Shown piece after piece: positions 44,663 to 54,760 of a stretch of 64,000 nt of DNA. Each line of letters starts with the position of its first letter. The first letter of the stretch is position 1. This DNA is from JAMZMI01 sp049115715 (GTDB taxonomy: Bacteria; Bacteroidota; Bacteroidia; Cytophagales; Cyclobacteriaceae): assembly GCA_049115715.1 (NCBI GenBank), contig JAGDZQ010000006.1, forward strand, positions 372,001 through 436,000, written 5' to 3'. The notes below the pieces were generated by a model. That model had not been told where the DNA came from. It made no database searches and saw nothing but the letters and a program-made list of their open reading frames with translations. The position numbers and the translations under genes were made by a program.

Positions 44663-47600
44663 TTAAAAACTGAGGTTTACTCCCAATAAAAAGGTTTTCA
44701 TTTGAGGGAGGTATGGTCTGAAAGTCGAAGGTCCTTCTGGATCTATGTCATCGACGTTGGCCCATGTAGCAAGGTTATTCCCAGCTACAAAAATTTTCAG
44801 ATCATTTACCCCAACCTTACTTGTGAGATTATTAGAAAACGTGTAGGAAAATTCAATATTTCTCAATCGAAGGTATGTGATATCCTTCAACCAAAAAGTG
44901 GAACGAAGATCGTTATTTGAAGTAGTTCCTACTGTCAAGCGAGGGAATTCGGCATCCTCATTGCCTGGTCTCCACGAGTCTGCCAAAGCAGCTCTTGAAT
45001 TACCTTCGATGGAAAACGGAGTGTATTGAGCGTATCTTGTAAAACCACTCGCTCCTTGAAAGTTTGCTATTAATCCAAACCCTTTATAACCCAAATTAAG
45101 ATTCAGGCCAAATACTAATTCTGGAATGCCACTTTTACCAATAACTGTCCTATCAGCTCCATCTATCACTCCATCACCATTGATATCTTTATATCGAATG
45201 TCTCCAGGGAAAAGAGAAGAGTTCGGATTATCAACATCCTGATCTTGTCGAGGAGCACCATTAAGTTCTTCTCTAGATTGGAAAAGTCCAAGAGCAACAT
45301 AGCCTCTTTCAACATCTATTGGTTGTCCCAGAGTGCTGTAATAGGATACTTCTGGAGCAACCTCCGGCTCACCATCTCTTATTACCTCGCTAGTTGCATA
45401 TGTTACATTTCCAGAAACCTTCACACTTAGGTCATTGAAGTTTTCGGAATACTTAACCAAGACCTCTAATCCGCGATTCTTAGTTTCGCCCAAGCCTTGA
45501 TCTGGCAATAGTGCCCCTACATGATCAGGTACTGCTCCGGAAGGAATTAAAATATCTTCTGTTTTTTTCCAGAAATAATCAAACTCAACCTCAATCTTGT
45601 TTTGGAATAGTCCCATTTCAACTCCTACATCTGTACCAGTAGCGGTCTCCCATGTGATCATTTGATTGGGAAGAGTCGCCTCAGATATCCCTGTTCTGGT
45701 AGTACCTCCTACAGCTGAAGCAGATGGTTCGATACTAAAGGCTGACTGCCACTGGAAAGGACCGACTCTATCATTACCAAACACTCCCCATGAGCCACGT
45801 AGCTTTAAACTGTTGATAGGCCCTACTTCAGAAAAGAATCCCTCCTCCGAAATTCTCCATGCGGCACTTACAGCAGGAAAAAAGCCGAATTGAGACCCTT
45901 CTGCAAAGCGATAAGATCCATCATATCTAAAGTTGGCTTGAAACAGGTATTTGTCACTTCGCCCGTAATTGATCCTTCCAACGTATCCCACTCGAGCATT
46001 GCTTCTTGCGAATCCATCGTTACTGGCGTTTTCTGACGATCCTGCAATAAACTGATCCAACGAGGCTCCTAAAAACCCATCCCTAAAGGCTTCTATCTCA
46101 CTAAAATCTCCCTCCACCTGCTCATATAAGAATAGTGCAGATATATCGTTTTTCCCAAAGGTTTTGTCGTATCCTACACTCAGTTGCAATGTTTGCTGTA
46201 ATGTACTCCTTCTCAATTCGTTGAGTCTTGGAGTAGGGATACTTTCATTTTCAACGAAATCTGGATCCCCAGGTGTATAATATACAAATGGTGTTTTGAA
46301 TGCTCTGGTAACCCTATGACTTATATCATAAGAATAGCGTCCTTTCACAAACAAACCTTCCACAAACGGCAAATCATACCGCGCCGTAACTGAGCTTTGA
46401 AGTAAATTATTAAGTCGCTTATATTGTCCCGAACCGATAGCTCTTCCTATGGGTGTCTCAATTCTCCCGTCATATCCAAATTCATCGGCTACTCCATCAC
46501 CATCACCATCTACAAAAGCTGGAAAAGTAGGATTGGCATTGCCTAGTGCAGACATAATGTCTGCCGTGGCAAATCCACCACTGTTTACATTGTCGTTAAT
46601 ACCTCCAAAGGCCGAATTGCGAGTATCTTCAATTCTACCAGCCAGATCTATTCCTAAACTTAGATTTTCGCCAATTTTAGTATCAACATTGGATCTCAAG
46701 CTATAAGATTTAAAACCGGAGGTTTCATACATTCCGTCCTGATCAACAACTCCAAAAGAGAAAAAATATCCCACATTATCCTTACCTCCATTAACAGAAA
46801 AATTATGCTGCTGAATAGGAGCATCATCAAGTAATACATCCATCCAATCTGTATTGGGAGCTACTCCGTTTCTTATATCTTGTATTTCCTGATCAGAAAA
46901 GCGGATTTCGGCAGGATCCAATCCAGGGTTGGTATTCAGCTGTGCTTCATTGAAATATGTCGCATATTCCAGGGCATCCATAAGTTCCGGAACTCTTGTA
47001 ACTCTTTGCACTCCAAATGAACCACTGTAGTTAAATCTCGTCTTTTTGTCTCCTCCTCTTTTAGTGGTAACTAATATTACACCATTAGCAGCTCTCGCTC
47101 CATAAATAGCAGCTGAAGCTGCATCTTTTAACACGGTGATACTTTCTATCTCATTGGGGTTGATTCTATTCAATGGACGCTCGATTCCATCTACAATTAC
47201 AAGAGCATCGTTACTATTGAGTGAGCTTGCTCCTCGTATTCGAATGATAGGATTGTCAAACCCAGGAAGACCTGTTTGCTGTGAAGTCAAAACACCTGTC
47301 AACTTACCTGCTAAACCAGCAGAAAGGTTTGGAGTTGGAGCTACGGAAATGTCTTCTCCGCTTACTGTGGATAGAGCTCCTGTGACGTCTGACTTCCTTT
47401 GAGAACCATAGCCTACTACGATTAACTCCTCTAACTGTTCAGCATCTAATTTCATCTTAATGCTGAATTCTGTCTTGGCACCAATTTGAACTTCCTGACT
47501 CTGATATCCTACAAATGATACCGTCATAGAACTTGCATTCTCTGGTACATTTAGTGTGAAATTTCCCTCAAAGTCAGAGGTGGTTCCAATACTAGTTCCT

Positions 47601-48079
47601 GTCACAACAATTGTAGCTCCCGGAAGGGGTTCACCATTTTCATCAACTATCTGGCCAGTAATTTCTGACTTTGTCATCACTTCTGTGATACTGACATTGT
47701 CCTCATACTGCCTTTTCCGAATGTAAATGTTGTCATTGACTCTCTTGAACGTCAACCCAGATTGCTCTGAGATATTTCGAAGTAGGTCTCCTAAATTATA
47801 TTCATTTGAAGGTAGGTTCAACGAATAATTCGAGGAAGAAATCAACTCCTGATCAATAAATGAAAATTGAAAACCTGTCGATTTCTCAATCTCATTCAAC
47901 ACCTTCTTGAGGTTAGTTGGGCTTTTCATACTTAAATCGAGCTTGATTTCGTTTACACTCTTGTACTGAGCACCAACATCGGTAGCCAGAACGAAGGAGT
48001 AAATCGATAATTGAAGCACAATTCCGTAAATGCAGAATTTTGACATCCTGATTAATAATTTTAGTAAATTTGGATTCAT
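44663..48079 (-). CDS. SusC-family TonB-dependent transporter with STN signalling domain (third locus)
   Basis: 1138 residues: signal peptide, an STN domain (about 48-115, KVLNEIEKSTGFQFSFIDQEL), a carboxypeptidase-regulatory-like domain (ITGQIVDENGEPLPGATIVV), a TonB-box-like EELIVVGYGSQ, a plug (VIVDGIERPL, LKDAASAAIYGARAANGVI) and a C-terminal barrel ending FLLGVNLSF. The STN domain normally contacts a FecR anti-sigma factor in the periplasm. FecR and an ECF sigma factor are encoded directly upstream, so import and gene activation are very probably coupled: substrate binding releases the sigma factor, which turns on this SusCD pair. Confidence 0.95.
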   Translation of the reverse strand: MNPNLLKLLIRMSKFCIYGIVLQLSIYSFVLATDVGAQYKSVNEIKLDLSMKSPTNLKKVLNEIEKSTGFQFSFIDQELISSSNYSLNLPSNEYNLGDLLRNISEQSGLTFKRVNDNIYIRKRQYEDNVSITEVMTKSEITGQIVDENGEPLPGATIVVTGTSIGTTSDFEGNFTLNVPENASSMTVSFVGYQSQEVQIGAKTEFSIKMKLDAEQLEELIVVGYGSQRKSDVTGALSTVSGEDISVAPTPNLSAGLAGKLTGVLTSQQTGLPGFDNPIIRIRGASSLNSNDALVIVDGIERPLNRINPNEIESITVLKDAASAAIYGARAANGVILVTTKRGGDKKTRFNYSGSFGVQRVTRVPELMDALEYATYFNEAQLNTNPGLDPAEIRFSDQEIQDIRNGVAPNTDWMDVLLDDAPIQQHNFSVNGGKDNVGYFFSFGVVDQDGMYETSGFKSYSLRSNVDTKIGENLSLGIDLAGRIEDTRNSAFGGINDNVNSGGFATADIMSALGNANPTFPAFVDGDGDGVADEFGYDGRIETPIGRAIGSGQYKRLNNLLQSSVTARYDLPFVEGLFVKGRYSYDISHRVTRAFKTPFVYYTPGDPDFVENESIPTPRLNELRRSTLQQTLQLSVGYDKTFGKNDISALFLYEQVEGDFSEIEAFRDGFLGASLDQFIAGSSENASNDGFARSNARVGYVGRINYGRSDKYLFQANFRYDGSYRFAEGSQFGFFPAVSAAWRISEEGFFSEVGPINSLKLRGSWGVFGNDRVGPFQWQSAFSIEPSASAVGGTTRTGISEATLPNQMITWETATGTDVGVEMGLFQNKIEVEFDYFWKKTEDILIPSGAVPDHVGALLPDQGLGETKNRGLEVLVKYSENFNDLSVKVSGNVTYATSEVIRDGEPEVAPEVSYYSTLGQPIDVERGYVALGLFQSREELNGAPRQDQDVDNPNSSLFPGDIRYKDINGDGVIDGADRTVIGKSGIPELVFGLNLNLGYKGFGLIANFQGASGFTRYAQYTPFSIEGNSRAALADSWRPGNEDAEFPRLTVGTTSNNDLRSTFWLKDITYLRLRNIEFSYTFSNNLTSKVGVNDLKIFVAGNNLATWANVDDIDPEGPSTFRPYLPQMKTFLLGVNLSF

Positions 48080-48210
48080 AATTTTTGTTTTTGGTTAATA
48101 CTTACTTTAATCAAAGACTTTGGCCCACATTTCTGTGTACATTTTGACGGATGGAACAGAGTAGTGGGCTTTTTTATTCTATAATATTTATCAAATGTTA
48201 TACCTCATGA

Positions 48211-49194
48211 TTATAAGCTTTTAAGTGACACATTATTTTTCTTTATTTCAAAATCAAACCTGTAAACGAACGATAGTCCTGTTAATACTTCCTCGAGTGT
48301 TGAATCATTAAACTCCCCGGAGAACGTTCCAATATCAGAGTAGTCTCTATCGACTTGTATTGAAACTCCATACCATCGCTCCAGTTCTTTTACTATTTCC
48401 TGAAAAGGTCTATTCTTGAAATAGATAATCTTATTCTTCCATCCGAATGATTGAGTTCTATCAACAAGACCAATCGTCATTTTTTTCTCTTCTTTATTAA
48501 ATGTCACCATTTGTTCAGGTTTTAGTACTGCGTGATCTCCGGTAGAACTGGTGAACGACACTTTGCCGGTTGCAACAGACACATAGGTGTGATCATCATC
48601 TGGATAGGTTCTAATATTGAAGGACGTTCCTAGCACTCTTACGACATCTCCTCCGAACTTAACCAGAAAGGGTTTAGTGGGATCGTGTTCTATTTCGAAA
48701 TATGCTTCTCCAGACAGAGTGACTACTCTGGAGTCAGCTTCAAACTTTTCTGGAAATGATATAGTAGAACCTGAATTCAAAATAACTTTCGAATTATCAG
48801 GAAGCCTGGTTATCTTCTTCATCCCTGAGGGCGCTACTTTGTGAACCATGGCAATCTCCCCAATCTGTTCTGATTGTGACTGCTTATTATAATCGTAAAC
48901 AAAAAAGGATACCATTGAGACGAGTACCAAAACAGCTGCTACCTTCAAGAAGAAAGTTAAATTAACGCGATTTCTTTTAGCAGCATCATTGTGGGACAAG
49001 TCTTCTTGAAGTTGTAATTCATTCCAAATTAGCTCACGCATTTCCTCCAATTCATTCTTCTCGATACTAGAGTATGCCTGTAGTTTGTTTAATGCGGTTC
49101 TGTTGCTACTACTTTTATTGAGCCAGGCTCTCAACTCCTCCCATTCGTCTTGAGAAAGTTCATCATTGAGGTACTTAAAAATCAAATGCTCCAT
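48211..49194 (-). CDS. FecR-family anti-sigma factor
   Basis: 327 residues. A cytoplasmic N-terminus of about 78 residues starts with the sigma-binding pattern FKYLNDELSQDEWEELRAWL, followed by one transmembrane helix (about 81-101). The periplasmic FecR domain (about 115-210, with AYFEIEHDPTKPFLVK and VLGTSFNIRTYPDD) and a DUF4974 C-terminal domain (about 255-327) come next. It should hold the sigma factor encoded upstream until the STN domain of SusC signals. The three genes sigma, fecR and susC are in the standard order. Confidence 0.93.
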   Translation of the reverse strand: MEHLIFKYLNDELSQDEWEELRAWLNKSSSNRTALNKLQAYSSIEKNELEEMRELIWNELQLQEDLSHNDAAKRNRVNLTFFLKVAAVLVLVSMVSFFVYDYNKQSQSEQIGEIAMVHKVAPSGMKKITRLPDNSKVILNSGSTISFPEKFEADSRVVTLSGEAYFEIEHDPTKPFLVKFGGDVVRVLGTSFNIRTYPDDDHTYVSVATGKVSFTSSTGDHAVLKPEQMVTFNKEEKKMTIGLVDRTQSFGWKNKIIYFKNRPFQEIVKELERWYGVSIQVDRDYSDIGTFSGEFNDSTLEEVLTGLSFVYRFDFEIKKNNVSLKSL

Positions 49195-49308
49195 TACTTA
49201 GGGAAAATTACTGATATACCTAAAGGAGTGGAACAGGTTTAAAAAGGAGGTAAAAAGTCTAAATATTTATAATTCGGAGCAATTTTTTAACTAAAAAATT
49301 GAATTTTA

Positions 49309-49959
49309 TTATATAAAAATAGATTCTATTGAAAATTTACCAATTGATATAGATCCGATTAACAGGAAACTTCCAATAATTCTCATATCTGCAGGTAAGT
49401 CTCTTTTGGGGTTATCGTAAAACTTCAAAATGTCATTTTTGAGTTTTTCCTGTGCTCTTTTCAGCTGACTCTTCACCGTCATTTCTGTTATGCCGAGCTC
49501 TTTTGCAATTTCTTTGTATTTCATACCCTTTTCTCTGGCCATTCTAAATACAAGTTGGCTTTTGTCGGGTAGCTCAGCCACGCTTTTATCAAGGAGTTCT
49601 TTCAGCTCCTTCTCAAGCAGAACCTCTTCCGGATTAATATTATCTACAGTCTGCTGTTTCATTTTGATCTCTTTCTCCGACAAAACCTTCGCCACAGCAC
49701 TAGTGGCTCTGTTTTTAACTGAGACCATAAGGTAGACTTCTAAGTTTCGAATTTCTCCCAAGTTGGTCTTGCTCTTGAGAAGTGAATAGAAAAGATCAGA
49801 AACTACGTCTTTGGCCATACTCTGAGATCTGCATATAACTTTGGCGTAGCTATAAAGTTTGTCAAAATATCGACTGTAAACTTGTTCGAGACTAAGCTCA
49901 TTAACCTGAAATGGCACAACGACATTCTTAGAAATTCTAATATCTCTGCTATCGTCCAT
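49309..49959 (-). CDS. ECF-type RNA polymerase sigma-70 factor (third locus)
   Basis: 216 residues with region 2 (YSRYFDKLYSYAKVICRS, AKDVVSDLFYSLLKS) and region 4 (ELPDKSQLVFRMAREKGMKYKEIAKELGITEMTVKSQLKRAQEKL). This is the pattern of FecI-like sigma factors in Bacteroidota. The extra hydrophobic end (IIGSFLLIGSISIG) is common in this group. It precedes its anti-sigma FecR by 114 bp and is expected to activate the SusCD genes downstream. Confidence 0.93.
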   Translation of the reverse strand: MDDSRDIRISKNVVVPFQVNELSLEQVYSRYFDKLYSYAKVICRSQSMAKDVVSDLFYSLLKSKTNLGEIRNLEVYLMVSVKNRATSAVAKVLSEKEIKMKQQTVDNINPEEVLLEKELKELLDKSVAELPDKSQLVFRMAREKGMKYKEIAKELGITEMTVKSQLKRAQEKLKNDILKFYDNPKRDLPADMRIIGSFLLIGSISIGKFSIESIFI

Positions 49960-50386
49960 TCTGTGAATTTAGTAATTTTTACACCATACTAATTCTCTTT
50001 TTATAAAATAGAGTCAATCTATGTGGTGAAAAATCAAGTTTATTCAAAATGAATAGACGAGTTTCAAAGAACATCGAGCTGTTTCTAAATCTTGAATTTG
50101 TCACTGTTATAACTGTAGCGGCATAGAGACTATATTTTGGATTGGCTCATCTTACAAAATAACACTTTTGCTCTATGGGGTAAGGTTTGAGACTCTCGAG
50201 TTTCCTTGTTCTTTTAAATGCTGTTGGAAGCGAATAAAGAGTATTTTAATACTGGTGAGTTTATTTTTAATAAGTCATTTTATCAAAAAGAGCACGTACG
50301 TTACTCATAAACATATCTGAGTAATTGAAATATTGATGAACTCAGCTTTATGAAACCAAATTAGTACAAGATCTAAAAAGCAAGCT
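49960..50386. other. Intergenic region between the sigma factor and the esterase
   Basis: About 427 bases, A/T-rich, upstream of the sigma factor gene and downstream of the esterase gene on the same strand. It should hold the sigma-gene promoter; I see no clear promoter box, RNA gene or repeat. The small open frames on both strands lack coding signs. Confidence 0.5.
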
Positions 50387-50399
50387 CTATGGCTTGGCT
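50375..50399 (-). terminator. Possible terminator overlapping the esterase stop codon
   Basis: On the minus strand AGC(C)AAGC and GCTTGCT form a short bulged stem around the TAG stop codon, followed directly by TTTTTAG. The stem is weak, so this is tentative. Confidence 0.4.
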
Positions 50400-51844
50400 C
50401 TGGTAGCATCATCCCAATCATCCGTTCTGAAAGACGAAGCTGGTATAAGATTTGTATTATACAGCGTTCCCAAAACCCAGTTCCTCCAGGCATATCTCAC
50501 CGCAATTGGATTAGCCACTTGATCGCTGCTTACCAGAACATTCTTTCTCTTAACAATTTTAGCTTCTGCCGGATAGAATACTTTATCCTTACCTGCTATC
50601 TCAAAACCTTCCAAATCTGAGAAAGAATAAAGACCTGATTCTGCATTTTTGAATTTCAGTAGAACGCCATTTTCTTCTAATATAAGTGAGTCAAATACTG
50701 GTGATGCTCCTTTTACGGTATTAAATCCATAAGTCTGATTTAGGGCATTGTACAACAACCTATCAGCCACTTCTTTCTTCTTTGGGGGGTGAATAAAGTC
50801 TGGATCTCCCAAATCCATAGTGATGGCTATTCCAGAATTAGGAATCAAGTCAACGCACTGCAACTGAACCTCTCTTATAAAGGCTGAATTATCAACTGTC
50901 TGAAACGCTTCATTATCTCCATAGGTATATGGAGCTATTTGTGCAAAATAAAAGGGAAAATCCCCTATACCCCACCGAGATCTCCAATCCTCGACCATCG
51001 CGGGGAAAAGTGTCCTGTACTTTGCAGGCTCTTTCCTATTAGACTCTCCTTGATACCACAAAGCTCCTTTGATCGTATATGGAATCAATGGATAGCACAT
51101 TGCATTGAATAGTGCTGTAGGAGTTTGATTTGATTTTACTGAAATATCTACCTCGTCAAGGTTGACCTCCTGATACGAGCTAATCGTTTCCTGACTCATC
51201 CATGCCTGTACTGAGCTACCTCCCCAAGATGTATGGATCATTCCTACGGGAACATCTAAAACTTCTTGCAACTGCTGACCAAAGAAATATCCAACCGCAC
51301 TAAAGCTTGCTATATTATCAGGAGATGCTTCTTGCCAAGGTTTATACTTTTGGATGTCTTCTAAAGGAGTTCTGGAGCCCAATCTATCAACAGAAAAAAG
51401 TCTCAGATTGGAGTTCTTGGGTTTCATGACCGCCTCCATAAACCCAAACGTGGGTTGTCCATTATAACCCTTTAAGGGCTGTTGCATATTTGACTGTCCC
51501 GAACACAACCACACTTCTCCAAACAAGATGTTATCTAAAAGAATATGTGAGGTTTTTTTCCCTTTGATTCTAATTGTTTGTGGCTCCTTACTGTTGGTCG
51601 TCTCAACCGCGACCCTCCAATTGCCATCTTTATCAGCCTCGACATTGATTATTTCTTCCTTCCACGAAAACTCAATAGTAAATTTTTCTTTGGTATCAGC
51701 CCACCCCCATAGTTGTACAGTTGTATTTCGTTGCAAAACCATGTTTGAGGAGACCAAGGCAGGAAGTCTTACTGCTGAGTTTGCTAATTGCAGCAAGAAC
51801 ATGTTCATGATAAGAACAAGGATAATCAGGGTTCTTTTTTTCAT
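50387..51844 (-). CDS. Sialate O-acetylesterase-like SGNH carbohydrate esterase
   Basis: About 485 residues from MKKRTLIILV (an ATG at 51868 is upstream). After a signal peptide, the protein begins VRLPALVSSNMVLQRNTTVQLWGWAD, the usual N-terminus of this family. The SGNH blocks are visible: block I GQSNMQQPL with the catalytic Ser, the oxyanion region WYQGESN, and a C-terminal DPDFIHPPKKKEVADR with the Asp-x-x-His pair. It should remove O-acetyl groups from a polysaccharide in the periplasm or at the surface. It ends about 430 bp upstream of the sigma factor on the same strand and might support the third locus, but linkage is only by proximity. Confidence 0.88.
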   Translation of the reverse strand: MKKRTLIILVLIMNMFLLQLANSAVRLPALVSSNMVLQRNTTVQLWGWADTKEKFTIEFSWKEEIINVEADKDGNWRVAVETTNSKEPQTIRIKGKKTSHILLDNILFGEVWLCSGQSNMQQPLKGYNGQPTFGFMEAVMKPKNSNLRLFSVDRLGSRTPLEDIQKYKPWQEASPDNIASFSAVGYFFGQQLQEVLDVPVGMIHTSWGGSSVQAWMSQETISSYQEVNLDEVDISVKSNQTPTALFNAMCYPLIPYTIKGALWYQGESNRKEPAKYRTLFPAMVEDWRSRWGIGDFPFYFAQIAPYTYGDNEAFQTVDNSAFIREVQLQCVDLIPNSGIAITMDLGDPDFIHPPKKKEVADRLLYNALNQTYGFNTVKGASPVFDSLILEENGVLLKFKNAESGLYSFSDLEGFEIAGKDKVFYPAEAKIVKRKNVLVSSDQVANPIAVRYAWRNWVLGTLYNTNLIPASSFRTDDWDDATRAKP

Positions 51845-52040
51845 TTTGATAAATGTCAGGTTAATCAAGAGTGACTTTGGAAAATGAAGGTAATTAACTC
51901 AAGCCTAATCACCAATTGCTTAATATCAGAAAGCAAAACGTCCTACCCCGTCTATTTCAAGAAATCTTTAATTCAGACGGTTTATCAACATCAGCCACTT
52001 CTAAAGACTACATTTACAATTTTCCTAAAAAACCACTTCA

Positions 52041-52796
52041 TCATCCTTCAAACCATTTTTTGAATTCAGTGATTTTATCAGATGGAACGATAATGTTTTC
52101 TTCTGCCTCCACCCTTGGAGTAATCCTTAATTTCCGTGATGAATATGGGATCACCTCTTCGATGTTGTCTATGTGTATCAGGTATTGTCTGTTTACTCTA
52201 AAAAAGTCTCCAGAAACTTCATTTTCAATTTTTTCAAGAGTTTTGTCTAAAACGTATTTTGAACCGGATCTAGTGATAAGGTAGACCACCTTACTCTTCA
52301 CAAAAAACATGGCGATATCTTTCGCTGCGATTGATCGCATTTTACCTCCATAGCTGACAGAGAATCGATCCTTCGCTACAGAGCGTGTAGACATCTGCGC
52401 AATCAGGTTATCCAATTTCTGATAAAGCATACTTTCTGACCTTTTATTGAGATTATGAAATTTATCAATACTCTTGGCCAACTCTTCTTTATCGATAGGT
52501 TTCAGCAGGTACGCCAGACTGTTTTGTTCGAAAGCCCTAATAGCATATTCGTCGTAAGCAGTGGTAAATATGATTGGAGTCTCAACTCTCATTTCTTTAA
52601 AAATATTGAAGCTCAGATCATCCGATAGATTGATATCAGAGAATATCAAGTCGCACTGGTTTGTTGAAAACCACTTCTTAGACTCCTCCACAGAAGAAAG
52701 CGTAGCTTTTACCACTATCTCAGGATCAATGCTCTTGAGAAGCATAATAATTTTACTCGTTGCTAGCCTTTCGTCTTCAATTACAACTACTTCCAT
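52041..52796 (-). CDS. LytTR-family response regulator
   Basis: 251 residues: a receiver domain (about 1-120) with phospho-acceptor Asp54 (LIFSDINLSDD), Thr and Lys in the usual places (FTTAYDEYA, LLKPIDKEEL), and a LytTR DNA-binding domain (about 145-250, with FFRVNRQYLIHIDNIEEV). It overlaps the kinase gene by 10 bp and is the last gene of a four-gene operon that begins with a TonB receptor. LytTR regulators often bind direct repeats about two helical turns apart; a candidate pair lies upstream of the divergent lectin gene (57533-57564). Confidence 0.93.
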   Translation of the reverse strand: MEVVVIEDERLATSKIIMLLKSIDPEIVVKATLSSVEESKKWFSTNQCDLIFSDINLSDDLSFNIFKEMRVETPIIFTTAYDEYAIRAFEQNSLAYLLKPIDKEELAKSIDKFHNLNKRSESMLYQKLDNLIAQMSTRSVAKDRFSVSYGGKMRSIAAKDIAMFFVKSKVVYLITRSGSKYVLDKTLEKIENEVSGDFFRVNRQYLIHIDNIEEVIPYSSRKLRITPRVEAEENIIVPSDKITEFKKWFEG

Positions 52797-53863
52797 TTCT
52801 GGTTATGATCTTTCAAAATAGGTAATTCGGCAATATAATAGTTGTCTTCGATATAGAATTCGGGAAGTGTCACAGAGAGAATTTCATACCTCTCCAGTAA
52901 ATTCTTTTGCCCTATGCCTGTACTGAAGGAGGAGTCGGCTCTGGATTGATAGTTGTTTTTTACTTTCAACTTGTCTCGATCTGTGTAAAGTTCTATATGC
53001 AAAGGATTGGCTCTTGAAATTATATTATGCTTGAAAGCATTTTCAACCACGATTTGTAAAGCCATTGGAGGTATTAGGTCATCAAGGTATTCCGGCTTAA
53101 TGTCTGTACTTACCTTGACACAATCATCATGTCTTATTTTTTGAAGAAAGAAGTATGAGTCGATGAAATCAACTTCCCTTCTCAAGGGAACAAGTTCTTC
53201 TTTATTCAACTCAAGCGCATACCTAAAGACCTCTGAGAACTTGCGAATAAACTTATCCGACAGATCGATATCTGTATAAATCAAGCTAGACAAAACATTA
53301 AGTGAATTAAACAAAAAATGTGGGTTCACCTGATTCCTCAATGCTTCATACTTAGAGATATAATTCTGCCGCTCAAGCTCCTTAGCTGCATGCGCAATTT
53401 CATTTTTATCTTCATTGAGTGAAATGTACTCGTGAAATGCAAACACCAAAGAGACATCAATGAAAAACATGAGCATGGTTAAAACCTGAAACTTAGATTC
53501 ATCATCTTCCAGGTCTTCCTCAGGCGGGAATAAGGATTCGCTAAGAGATGTCATCACGGTCAGGATAGTCACTAAAAACAAGGCTATGCTGATTTCGTAG
53601 ATGAGCCTTTCGAAGGATCTTTCTTCCCAAGGGTACTTTTTATCAAGCAAGCGAATGATCGCTACTGAAAAAAAACCAATAATTAAAGTGGTAATGAAGA
53701 AAACCGGAACTCCTGCCAAAAACTCGACTAGAACTTCACTGTAACTTTCAAAATCTCCATCGATAAACTCCTCTGCTGTAAGAAGCAGAGCAATGATTAC
53801 AGCCGTAAAGGCATAAAACAATCCGTACCGTTTGTCCTTCAGCAATTGAGGAGTTTTAATCAT
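52787..53863 (-). CDS. LytS/YehU-type sensor histidine kinase
   Basis: 358 residues with four transmembrane segments in the first 145 residues and no large periplasmic domain. A short coiled linker is followed by the His_kinase domain: His182 in NQVNPHFLFNSLNVLSSL is the phosphorylation site, and IVVENAFKHN begins the ATP-binding part (N-box). It passes phosphate to the LytTR regulator encoded by the overlapping gene. The upstream gene for a DUF4249 lipoprotein ends 28 bp before it, so both belong to one operon. Confidence 0.92.
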   Translation of the reverse strand: MIKTPQLLKDKRYGLFYAFTAVIIALLLTAEEFIDGDFESYSEVLVEFLAGVPVFFITTLIIGFFSVAIIRLLDKKYPWEERSFERLIYEISIALFLVTILTVMTSLSESLFPPEEDLEDDESKFQVLTMLMFFIDVSLVFAFHEYISLNEDKNEIAHAAKELERQNYISKYEALRNQVNPHFLFNSLNVLSSLIYTDIDLSDKFIRKFSEVFRYALELNKEELVPLRREVDFIDSYFFLQKIRHDDCVKVSTDIKPEYLDDLIPPMALQIVVENAFKHNIISRANPLHIELYTDRDKLKVKNNYQSRADSSFSTGIGQKNLLERYEILSVTLPEFYIEDNYYIAELPILKDHNQKWK

Positions 53864-53891
53864 CTAGCGATTGCCTTTTAAGTGTAATAAT

Positions 53892-54755
53892 TTAATCAAC
53901 AGTATGATGTCCTTCTGCTATTTGACTTGCATAGAAATAGCCAAGAGCATATTTATTTGGATCGGTTAAGTTACGTATGTTACCTCTTACAGGTATAGGT
54001 GGCGTGTCAATTAAAGAACCACTCTTGCCCGCTTGATCGAACAATGAAAAATAGTAGTTGTAGGCGTTTTCAGATAGTCCCATTTGCTTCACAACCACTT
54101 GACTTCCTTCTTCAAAAACAGTCTCCTCATTAGGAAAATATCCTTCTATTCTGCTCCCATCAAAGAATTCATCTTTTGCAATCAAGTTATTTTTGTTTCC
54201 TGGATCTGGTAAGATTTGTAATTCTCCGTCAAGATAAGTTTCCCAAAAGTAAAAGTTCTCTACGTTTTCCGGATCTACAAAATCAATGGCAATTTTAATT
54301 CCCTCGTCTTCAAACAAGTTCCCTTTTTCGAATCTTTGATAGATACTCTCAATCGGAGAAACTGCGATCATGGATTCGATAGCTTCATACTCCTGACCGT
54401 CCCAAATGATATGGAGCACATAAGTTTCATTGAGTTCTCCAACCAAGGAATGATTCACATATCTTCCTTCCTCTTCTTCTTCAAATATGAACCTTTCATT
54501 TTGAGCATTGGTTATCCATACGTCTGCACCGGATGCTCTTGGAGTTTCTTCGTTTTTGAAGAAACCCCCAATTGATGATAGTTCAATAACCTGAATGTTT
54601 GTGGTGGACGCCTCTCCTAATTCAATCCGTCCTTCAACCACCAATCTTCGCTGAGGTGATCCAAGATTGACTGTTGTTTTCTGATCGCAAGCATAAAAGA
54701 GTGTTATCAGAAAAATGCTAATTAACAGCTGTGATTTTTTGATGTATATATTCAT
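53892..54755 (-). CDS. DUF4249 family lipoprotein
   Basis: 287 residues with a lipoprotein signal (LITLFYAC) and the DUF4249 pattern: LVVEGRIELGE near the start, ADVWITNAQNERF, YVLHIIWDGQEYEA, and VRGNIRNLTDPNKYALGYFYASQ near the end. In Bacteroidota these lipoproteins are nearly always encoded directly after a TonB-dependent receptor, as here (5-bp gap). They are thought to sit on the receptor at the surface, but the substrate of such pairs is not generally known. Confidence 0.9.
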   Translation of the reverse strand: MNIYIKKSQLLISIFLITLFYACDQKTTVNLGSPQRRLVVEGRIELGEASTTNIQVIELSSIGGFFKNEETPRASGADVWITNAQNERFIFEEEEEGRYVNHSLVGELNETYVLHIIWDGQEYEAIESMIAVSPIESIYQRFEKGNLFEDEGIKIAIDFVDPENVENFYFWETYLDGELQILPDPGNKNNLIAKDEFFDGSRIEGYFPNEETVFEEGSQVVVKQMGLSENAYNYYFSLFDQAGKSGSLIDTPPIPVRGNIRNLTDPNKYALGYFYASQIAEGHHTVD

Positions 54756-54760
54756 TCTTG

